Notes under the pieces: generated by a model | The model's input: the letters and a program-made list of their open reading frames with translations, nothing else | Database searches by the model: none | What the model was told of the DNA's origin: nothing | Source of the DNA: PWPR01 sp046542315 | GTDB lineage: Bacteria > Bacillota > UBA994 > PWPR01 | Direction: 5' to 3' | Length of the DNA stretch: 13,470 bases | NCBI GenBank assembly: GCA_046542315.1 | Contig: JBKHBO010000051.1 | Coordinates: 1-13,470 of the forward strand | Shown here: piece by piece, positions 1 to 8,500 of the stretch | How the letters are laid out: every line of letters begins with the position of its first letter | Position numbering within the stretch: the stretch's first letter is position 1 | Program-made: the position numbers and the translations under genes

Positions 1-1194
1 AATTTGACTTATGTCCCTTTAAGATTTATTAGTGAAGGATTTAATGCGGAAGTAGAATATAATAATAAATTGCGAAGTATATACATAGACATTGAAAAAA
101 AATGGCAAAGTGCAAAATCAATAGTCTTCGATAAAATAAACAAAAAAATATATACATATGCTCAAGGCAATAATTTTGAAACTGAAATAGCAACGACAAG
201 AAATTTAACTGTCTTGGATGAAAGTAGTGGTGAAATTCTTGAAATATATGAAGATTTATTAAGTGAAGAGAATACATTAATTTTATATAATAACAACTTA
301 TATCAATATCGCTTCATACCAAAGATCCAAAAATTTGGTATGACTAAGCAAAGCTTAGATAACTTAATGAATATAGAAGTTTTGAATCACTTTATGAGTA
401 GAGAACAAAATGATATAAGGCTCATTGGAACAGTCAATAATACATTATATATTAACGATCAAGGAAATATTAAATCTCTGAATTTAGCTTCAAACCAACA
501 GACATTAATTTATGCTGGGCAAGCAGAAGATGTCCATTTAAGTCAAGAAGAGATCATTTTTTTTGATGAAGATAGAATTATTAGCATGTCTTTAAATGGA
601 ACTAAGCAAAAAGAAATTATAAATCAAATAAGCAATAACTACAGCAAGGGTATAGATAACTGGCAAATGAGAGTGGTTGACAATCAAATTTACTATATAA
701 ATGATGACAAAATTGAAAAAATAGATCTTAATGGAAATAATCAAACATCTGTAGTTACAAACCTAAGTGATTATATTAACGTAAAAACCATTGAAAGTAT
801 GAAAAACCAAAGATTTGCTGAATTGATTACAAACTTTTATCCAATTAATGAGGGTATTTTCATTTGCAGAACTAATGAATCATCCTTTGTATTAGAAGAA
901 GATAAAAAAGAGAGCTTTACGAATGATCAATTAAAAACTTACCGTTTATATACTCAAACTCTTTATAGTAAAGACAATCAAGAAAAAGAAATTTTTTCTC
1001 AGAAAGAAAAGGATTACAAGTTTGGTACTAATGGATCAGTGTTTCCACTTATGAAATACTTATTTATTCAAGATGAATATATTTATCTCTTAAATAGGCA
1101 TCTTGGAGACTCTACGTACTATAGATTTAATGTTAAAACAGAAAGTCTAAAACCTTTTGTATATAATATTAAGAAATTTAAGTATAGTAATTAA
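1..1194 (+). CDS. Exported protein, 3' part: CuAO-N-type domain tail plus propeller-like repeats (5' partial)
   Basis: The frame is open from base 1 to the TAA at 1192-1194 (397 codons), so the true start lies upstream and any signal peptide is not visible. The first 29 or so residues (VPLRFISEGFNAEV, then a short strand ending SIYID) look like the end of a copper amine oxidase N-terminal-type domain, a small beta domain common in exported proteins of Clostridia and Paenibacilli; in that setting it does not imply amine oxidase activity. The rest has repeated beta strands of the form 'LYIND..NIKSLNL', 'IIFFDEDRIISMSLNG' and 'IYYINDDKIEKIDLNG', ending with 'YIYLLNR...YYRFNV'. This spacing resembles TolB/DUF5050-like beta-propeller blades. 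No catalytic motif is seen. The protein is probably secreted or surface-attached, with the propeller binding a ligand or partner. The reading frame is certain, the CuAO-N tail fairly likely, and the propeller call is inferred from strand pattern only. It ends 87 bases before the next gene, which has its own promoter. Confidence 0.85.
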   Translation, partial: NLTYVPLRFISEGFNAEVEYNNKLRSIYIDIEKKWQSAKSIVFDKINKKIYTYAQGNNFETEIATTRNLTVLDESSGEILEIYEDLLSEENTLILYNNNLYQYRFIPKIQKFGMTKQSLDNLMNIEVLNHFMSREQNDIRLIGTVNNTLYINDQGNIKSLNLASNQQTLIYAGQAEDVHLSQEEIIFFDEDRIISMSLNGTKQKEIINQISNNYSKGIDNWQMRVVDNQIYYINDDKIEKIDLNGNNQTSVVTNLSDYINVKTIESMKNQRFAELITNFYPINEGIFICRTNESSFVLEEDKKESFTNDQLKTYRLYTQTLYSKDNQEKEIFSQKEKDYKFGTNGSVFPLMKYLFIQDEYIYLLNRHLGDSTYYRFNVKTESLKPFVYNIKKFKYSN

Positions 1195-1219
1195 TTAATC
1201 ATGGATTTATAGACTGTTT

Positions 1220-1248
1220 TTGAAGGATTTTGGATGTTTTAGTAGAAT
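1220..1248 (+). promoter_or_regulatory. Predicted sigma-A promoter for the dehydrogenase gene and probably the giant gene
   Basis: A -35 box TTGAAG (1220-1225, four of six matches to TTGACA) and a -10 box TAGAAT (1243-1248, five of six matches to TATAAT) are separated by exactly 17 bases. Transcription would start near 1255, just before the ribosome-binding site. It lies in the only sizeable non-coding gap of the window. In AT-rich DNA such matches arise by chance, but spacing, quality and position all agree. I see no clear operator or riboswitch, and no convincing rho-independent terminator for the upstream gene in 1195-1281. Confidence 0.6.
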
Positions 1249-1266
1249 AATTCTTTAATAAGAGAA

Positions 1267-1272
1267 AGAAGG
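1267..1272 (+). promoter_or_regulatory. Ribosome-binding site of the dehydrogenase gene
   Basis: AGAAGG, within a purine-rich run at 1261-1277, ends nine bases before the ATG at 1282. It favours that ATG over the ATG at 1277, which reads only two codons before a stop. Confidence 0.75.
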
Positions 1273-1281
1273 GAAAATGTC

Positions 1282-2385
1282 ATGACAGATAGTATTTATT
1301 TACCTTTTGACGATCTGGATAATTTTATGTGCGAAGCATTTAAGAAAATTGGTGTTCCTGAGGAAGAAGCTGCTGTCTGTGCAGATGTATTAATTGAAAG
1401 TGATAAAAGAGGGATAGAGAGTCATGGTGTTAACAGATTCAAATCAATTTACATTGATAGAATTCAAGCAGGAATTCAAAAACCAACAACTAAGATAGAT
1501 ATATTGAGAGAAGGTCCAACAACTGCAGTCTTAGATGCTAATCATGGAATGGGCATGGTTGTATCACACTATGCAATGAATATGGCAATTGAAAAGGCAA
1601 AACAGTATGGAATGGGCATGGTAGCAGTAAGAAATTCTACACATTATGGAATTGCTGGATATTACGTTACCATGGCAACAAAAGAAAATATGATAGGTAT
1701 GACTGGAACTAATGCTAGGCCTTCAATTGCACCTACTTTTAGTGTGGAAAACATGTTAGGAACTAATCCTTTAACAATTGGCTTACCCACAGATGAGCCT
1801 TTCCCTTTTGTACTAGATTGTGCGACAAGCATAATTCAAAGAGGCAAAGTAGAGAAATGGGCAAGAAATGATGAACCTACACCTAAAGGAACTGTAATTG
1901 GAAGTGACGGTAGCGCACTAACTGACAGCAACTATATTTTAGAAGCATTATTAGAAGGAGAAGCTGCTTTTGCTCCTTTAGGTGGAATAGGTGAAGAGTT
2001 AGCTGGATATAAGGGGTATGGGTATGCTACTGTGGTTGAAATTTTAAGTGCAGCATTACAGTCAGGAAATTATCTCAAAATGCTAACTGGCATAGCTGAA
2101 GACGGAAAAAGAAAACCTTATGGATTGGGCCACTTTTTTATGGCAATAGATACTGAAAGCTTTATGGGAGCAGATGAGTTTAAGAAAACTGCTGGTAATA
2201 TTTTAAGAGAGTTAAGATCTGCTAAAAGGGCCCCTGGAGAAGAAAAAATTTATACAGCAGGAGAAAAAGAATATCTAGCTAGGAAGAAAAATAAAGATAA
2301 GGGTGTTAAATTAGATAGTTCTCTTATTAAGGAGTTGAAAGCAGTAAAAGAAATGTTAAACATTGATTTACTGCCAAGAATTTAG
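1282..2385 (+). CDS. Ldh_2-family (malate/L-lactate/ureidoglycolate-type) NAD(P)-dependent 2-hydroxyacid dehydrogenase
   Basis: A 367-residue cytoplasmic enzyme predicted to interconvert a 2-hydroxy acid and a 2-oxo acid with NAD(P)H. The family's conserved blocks appear in order: SHGVNR (47-52), STHYG (119-123, the conserved His-x-Gly), LGTNP (159-163), LDCATS (178-183), the lysine-containing YKGYG (243-247) and GHFFMAID (283-290). Length is normal for the family (about 340-360) with a slightly long, Lys-rich tail. No key block is missing, so the enzyme should be active. Members act on malate, L-lactate, ureidoglycolate, (2R)-3-sulfolactate, 2,3-diketogulonate or cyclic imino acids, and sequence alone does not decide which; no pathway genes are alongside. 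The fold is unrelated to classical LDH/MDH. The start is set by the ribosome-binding site at 1267-1272. The gene ends in TAG 22 bases before the giant gene, so the two are probably one transcription unit, although the functional connection is unclear. Confidence 0.95.
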   Translation: MTDSIYLPFDDLDNFMCEAFKKIGVPEEEAAVCADVLIESDKRGIESHGVNRFKSIYIDRIQAGIQKPTTKIDILREGPTTAVLDANHGMGMVVSHYAMNMAIEKAKQYGMGMVAVRNSTHYGIAGYYVTMATKENMIGMTGTNARPSIAPTFSVENMLGTNPLTIGLPTDEPFPFVLDCATSIIQRGKVEKWARNDEPTPKGTVIGSDGSALTDSNYILEALLEGEAAFAPLGGIGEELAGYKGYGYATVVEILSAALQSGNYLKMLTGIAEDGKRKPYGLGHFFMAIDTESFMGADEFKKTAGNILRELRSAKRAPGEEKIYTAGEKEYLARKKNKDKGVKLDSSLIKELKAVKEMLNIDLLPRI

Positions 2386-2393
2386 GATTTAAA

Positions 2394-2401
2394 GAAAGTG
2401 A
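2394..2401 (+). promoter_or_regulatory. Ribosome-binding site of the giant gene
   Basis: GAAAGTGA matches six of eight bases of the ideal GGAGGTGA and ends six bases before the ATG at 2408. In the giant gene's frame there is a TGA at 2399-2401, overlapping this site, followed only by GAT and CTA before the ATG, so the coding sequence cannot begin further upstream. The 22-base gap holds no terminator. Confidence 0.65.
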
Positions 2402-2407
2402 GATCTA

Positions 2408-2503
2408 ATGACTATATTTAACAAAATAAAAATTAAAAAAGTTATAATTTTTGCAATTATTTTGTCTTTAATAATACTTTCAAATATAAACTTCACACAT
2501 GGA
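2408..2503 (+). other. Signal peptide of the giant protein
   Basis: Residues 1-32: a basic start with Lys at positions 6, 8, 10 and 11, a hydrophobic core at about 12-24 (VIIFAIILSLIIL), then a polar region ending FTHG, with cleavage plausible after Gly32 before Glu-Asp. There is no lipobox cysteine, so it fits Sec/SPase I export rather than a lipoprotein. Confidence 0.85.
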
Positions 2504-5500
2504 GAAGATTCCTTAGAAGTATATATAGAAGTAGACACTTTGCAAGTAGGTGATGACAATCTTTTATCAGGTAGTGTAATTGGTGAATTGTCATCTAATG
2601 CAACAAGTGGGCAAGCTATTTATACTCTTATTGAAGAATATGACTATGAAAAATTTAATATTGATAATAACCAAATAAAGATTGCTGAAAAAATTAATAA
2701 AAGTGGAGAATATAAAATAAAAGTAAGTGCTGAGAATGATGGAAGAGTCACTTCAAAGGTGTTTTATATAAAAGTATACTCTAATGCTCAAGCAATTTCT
2801 TTTTCTCAGTTTCATTATGAACCAACTACAAAACTGTTTGATATAAAGGGAAAAGCTTTTGTTGAGGATTTTGGGTATTTATATTTACAAAATTGGGGTT
2901 ACGATGATGGATCTGATTCAGAGTTTGGAGATGTTAATAGTATTGTAACTAAAAATCCTATTAGGTTAGATCAAGATATGTCTTTTAGTACATATTTTGA
3001 ATACGATGTTAATGCTGATGAATATAATCAAGGATTTGTATATACAATATTTAACGATGGGAATCATTCTTTCTCAAATGGTAATGTAAAAGCTAGGGGC
3101 GTAGAAGACTTATTAAATTCTATATCTATAAAGTTTGAAGCAGAGGGTTCAACTACATATGATAACTCAAATGATACATGGAATGACCACATAGCAGTTT
3201 TTGTCAATGGAGACTTTAATAATCCAATAGAAATAACAACCTTTCCTGGAAATGCTTATTCAACTTTTTCTGACGAAATTTGGAGCATTTGGATAGAGTA
3301 TGATGGAATTGAGGATAATCTTGAATTAAGAGCACATGGAAATTTTTATAGAAACGTTGACCCTGATATGAGTGTAAATATTGATTTAGACCAAATTTTT
3401 AGTTCAAGGGATATTTATACTGGCTTTGTAACTCAATGTAGTGATGATCGCCAAGAGATAGAGCTTTTAAAATGGCAATTCCAAAATAATTTCATTCCTA
3501 TTGATTTAGATAAAGATTATATTGACCTTAGTTACTGTCAGTTAGATTTGCATTCAGTAAACTTAGGTCATAGTCAATTTAATATAACCACTTTAGACAG
3601 TTTCTTAAATCCTATTGTAAACCAAGAAGCACTAATAACAACTGATTTTGGAGAACCTAGTCTCACTACAGTTTTAACAGGCAATGATGGAACGGCTAAT
3701 AGTACAATTAATTCAAATTTGTATGGAGTAGCTAGAGTTGAGGCATTACTAGAAAGCGGTATTTATGATACTTTAGAAGTTCCCATTATTGTCACTGATT
3801 GCGAAAGAGTTGTAGTCGATGAGGCTAATTTAACAGAAGATAAAATATTAAGAGATAATGATTCTTTAGATAATGTTACTACAGATTTAAACTTAACAAA
3901 TGAACTAATAGCTGGGAGTCAAGTAACTTGGAGTTCTAGTGATGAAAGTGTTATAAACAATAATGGAGTTGTAACTAGACCAACATTTTCAGAAAATGAT
4001 CAAGTCGTCTATCTGACAGCAACAATCAGTTATGATAATTGTGATAGTGAAACCAAAGAATTTAGTGTAAAAGTAATTGCTGAAAAACCTACAGATATAG
4101 AAGCCGTAAATGCAGATATTAAAGAAGTTACTCCAGAAAAAATTTTAGGAGAGTATAATTCCTTAGACCAAATAATAACTGATTTAAATACTTCGTATTT
4201 ATATAATCCTAATATAAGCTATGGAAGTGATATTTCTTTTGTTAGTTCTAATAGTTCATATTTAACTAATGAAGGATATGTTACACGCCCTTCATCAAGT
4301 AATTCCTTTAAAACAGTTACTTTCAGTGCTATAGCAACTAAAGGGGAAGAAGTTGCTGAGAAAGAATTTATTTTAGATATTATGCCTATCAATAGTGAAC
4401 ATGACAATGTTTTGGATCAAGACATAGAATGGCTACGAATGAGTAAACTATTAGGTAATAATGTAACTCCAGAAGTTACTGTCACTGATCTTAATTTGCC
4501 TACAACTGGGCCCAAAGGTTCTACAATAAAATGGGAATCTTCCAATTCTTCATTTATTTCTAATCAAGGAAATCTTACTCGTCCACCATATGACTTTGAA
4601 AATAAAGTAAGTCTAACTGCCTATTTTAATTATAAAACAGCAGTTCCTGTTACTAAATATTTTAGTTTTGATGTAGTGAATGAGAAAGAATATGAAGGGA
4701 ATATAGGGTTAGTCAGCTCTGCTTTAAGTATCTTTGACTTTCAAAATTATAATAATATGTTTAACAATAGTGGTGGAGCTGAGATTACTACCACAGAAAC
4801 AAATTCTGGCTATAGTATTGATGCGATTAAACTAAGCGATACTGATTGTGACCCATCAAAAGGACCAGGAAGCGTATTTTTAGACAGAGAGATTAGATTA
4901 GATGATGATATGAGCTTTTCTACATTTTTTACTGTTGAAAGTGAAAAGAATGAATTTGCTAGAGGTGATGGAGGCTTTGCATATATTATTAAACCAAGTG
5001 GTGATTTTAATTTAGGAACGAGTAAAGAAAAATTTGGGACTGAAAGTACAAATCCTAGTTTAGTTTTAGCTTTTAATAAAAACTATTACAGTGTTGAATA
5101 TAATCAAGGAAGCACCTACTTATCAAAATATAAAGTGAATGTGTATTTAAACAACGAATTATTATATGAAACAGATTATATAGGAGATTTAGATCACGTT
5201 TGGATTAGTTATGATGGCATCGATAAAAAACTTAAAATATGGACTAAATATAATAATTCTGATTCGAATAATGGATATTTTATAAACTCATCAACTTTTA
5301 CAACAACACCAAAACTTGTAATAGATGACTTAGATATAGTTGCTGGATTTACTTCATCGTCAGGAATTGAGTTAGATGAAGCTAGAAGTATTAATACTGG
5401 ATTTAGTGGTGGATTTAGTGAAGATAATATTCAAGAGTCACTTGAAATTTTTGAATGGGTCTTTAACAATTCAGCAACCCCTATTGAAGTAAATAAGAAT

Positions 5501-8500
5501 AGTTATCAAGACATTTCTAAAGTGGAATTAACTGAAAACACCTTAGAACCAGCTAGAAGGCAATTTGAAATTTTGTTATCTTCTCAAGGTAAATATTTAG
5601 CAAATAAAAGCGTAAATATAGAGAGTGATTTCGGAAACTTAAAAGAGACTACTTTAATAACTAATTCAAGTGGCTATGCTAGCACTGTTTTAGAGTCATT
5701 TAATCCTGGAGTTGCGAATGTTTATATAACTGCAGAAGGAGGAGCTAGTGATTCATTACAAACAACCTTTACTTTTTCAGATGAAGATAAAGTTGACTAT
5801 GATTATGATTGGCTTACTATTGACAGATTTATTGGAGAAAATGAAAGTGAAGAATTAGTATTGAGCGATTTAGTCTTACCTCAAGAAGGCCAAAGTGGAA
5901 GCAATATTTCTTGGACTTCATCAAATGAGAACTTTTTAACAAACTCAGGTAAAGTTATTAATCCTTTGCCAACTGAAGGTAATCAAGAAATTAAACTTGA
6001 TGCTAAAATCACAGTTGGTGAAGTTGAAAAAGTTAAATCTTTCAATTTAACTATAAATGTATCAGATTCCGATATTGTTTTAGCAGATAAAGAAGAATTA
6101 ACTCAAAATGACTTTTTAGCATCCAATGAGGATAGTAACAATATTAAAGATAATTTAGTTTTCCCTAACGAGGGTAAATACGGTTCTAAAATATCTTGGG
6201 AGTCATTGAGTACTCAATTTTTGAGTGATTCAGGCCAAGTTACAAGACCATCGTTTTACTCAGGGGATGTTTCAGTTGATTTGGTTGCTACTATTGAAAA
6301 AGGAAACAGCTCTTCAACAAAAACATTTGAGTTAAAAATATTGAAAGAAGATCCAACGGATGAACAAGCTGTAACAGCAGATTCTAGAGGTATAACAGAA
6401 GAATTTGTATTAGCAGAGAATGCAGATAAATATAATGTAACAAAAGATATAAATATACCCAAAATTGGAGAAAACGGATCAATAATAAGCTGGAAGATAA
6501 GTGAGCCTAGTTATGTGCTAAGTGATGGTACTGTCATAAGACCAAGCTATAATACTGGTAATAAGTTAGTCTATTTAGAAGCTACTATTTTTAAAGGAGA
6601 TGTGAGTGTAGAAAAAGACTTCTTTGTCTGGATTAATTGTCTTGATAAAACTGATTATGAATGGCTTACTCCTGATAAATTCCTTGGTGCCAATTATTCA
6701 GTTAATTCAATTAAAGATAATTTGACTATAACTAAAGTAAACAAAGGTGGTGCACAAGGAAAAAAAATTACTTGGACTAGCAGCAATCATAACTATTTAA
6801 CAGATGATGGGGTTGTAGTGAGACCTGGTGTTAATGAAAGCTATGTAGTAGTTACATTAACTGCTCATATTGGTGAAAGTGAAACAAAGAACTTTAATCT
6901 TAAAGTTTTACCTAAAGAAGACACTACGCCACCTAGATTAGTTGAAATAATACCAAGTAATAATAGTAAGAGTGTAGATTGGGATACTCAAGAAGTAATC
7001 TTTACTTTTGATGAAGTTATAGAACAAGATCTGCAAGGTAAAAGTAGTTGGAGTAGAACTTTTGGGATAAAGCTTAGTGGTTCAACTAACCCACCAGAAT
7101 ACTATTTACCAAATATATACTCAAAAATTATTGGAAAAGATCTTATTGTTAAGTTCGATAGAAAATTTTTGTCAGATGGATCATATAAAGTCACTGTACC
7201 AAGCAGTACAATAAAAGATTTATCTGGAAATGTTTTAGAAGAAGAAATTAGTACTAACTTTAGCATTGAATCAGTAGATTCAAGAAATATAAAAGTAATA
7301 GAATCTAATCCGAGTAATTTTCAAAGAGATGTAACATTAGATGGAAATATTGAAGTTATCTTGAATAAAAGTTTCACTAAAGGATCTAACTTCAATGATA
7401 TTAGTTTCTCAAGTGATCAAGAAGTAATATCAATAAGTAAAACTATTGATGGAAATTCTTTAAGAATTGATCCAACAAATGAATTAAAAAATGGAAAAAT
7501 TTACACTTTGAATATTCCAGAAGATGCTTTTAGTGATAGATTTGAAAATAGCAGTTTGTCTAAAGTAATAAAATTCAAAACTGTTGGAGATGACCAATTA
7601 GTAAAAGTTAATGCCTTAGAAGACAATGAAGAAATAGTAGCAGTTAATCAACCATTAAGAATTGAGTTTGATAAACTAGTTAAGTTCGATAATTATAGAA
7701 ATATAAATATAGAAAACGCTAGCATAAGCAATTATGGTTTAGATGGCGACTGGAATGGGCTTAACTGCTTATATATATACCTACGAGATGAACTAGAGCC
7801 AAATACCGAATATAATATCAAAATTAATCCTGATACATTTACATTAGACGGTAATGATATATTAGGAGGATTAGCTTCAGAATATACATTTAAAACAGGG
7901 AGTAACTCATTGCCTTTTGAATTAAATATAAATGAATTAGATGATGGATATGTTAATGAAATTGCTATAAATCAAGAATTCAAAGCAACTTTTGAAAGCA
8001 ATATAGAAAAAGGGGCTAGTTTTAATAATATTAAATTTATTAGTAAAGATGGTTTGGATATACAAGCTGAGATAAAAATAATTGATAATAAAGCTATAAT
8101 AAAGCCAGAAAGAGATTTAGAACAAGACAAGATATACTATCTTGATATCCCAGAAAACGCTTTTAATGACTTAGATGGTAACAGTAATGATCGAATGAAT
8201 TTAAGGTACAAAGTTGCAAAAAAGAAGGATGTAGGTTCTGCAAGTATAAAGGCCGATCCAGGGTTCAGCTGGCTTAGAGGAGAAGAAGTAAGGTTTATTG
8301 CTCCAGATAATTATATCAATAGAAAAATTGAAAGTGCCTATTGGAGTTTCGGTGATGGTCAGGTGTCTACTAAGCTTCAACCTATACATATATATAATAC
8401 TAGTGGTAAATATGAAGTAAATTTAAAATTAGTTGATGATAAGGGTTTTGAATATGAATTTAGTGAAGAAGTGAATATATCGACTATCAATCCTACTAGA

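Noticed and set aside
41..277. Minus-strand open frame of 78 codons inside the first gene.
   Set aside because: It lies fully opposite a well-supported + strand gene, is dominated by Leu/Tyr/Phe as expected from antisense AT-rich DNA, and has no convincing ribosome-binding site.
1191..1198. TTAATTAA palindrome at the stop of the first gene, considered as a terminator or operator.
   Set aside because: It is short, pure A/T, has no GC stem or clear following T-tract, and overlaps the stop codon by chance.
1277..1285. An earlier ATG at 1277 before the dehydrogenase.
   Set aside because: It reads ATG TCA TGA and stops at once, in a different frame. A regulatory mini-ORF is possible but nothing else supports it.
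3437..4042. Clustered cysteines (residues 344, 377, 465 and 545) as a possible disulfide-linked or metal motif.
   Set aside because: They fall in separate domains with no C-x-x-C spacing and are not conserved in the duplicated second module.
6760..6767. Run of eight A in the giant gene (also A8 at 95-102 and T8 at 557-564 in the first gene), possible phase-variation or slippage sites.
   Set aside because: The reading frame is intact across each run and such runs are expected by chance in DNA this AT-rich.
3797..6910. DNA-level tandem repeat or CRISPR-like array across the Ig repeats.
   Set aside because: The periodicity is at protein level only (about 282-309 bases); the DNA of the repeats is strongly diverged, with no short identical direct repeats.
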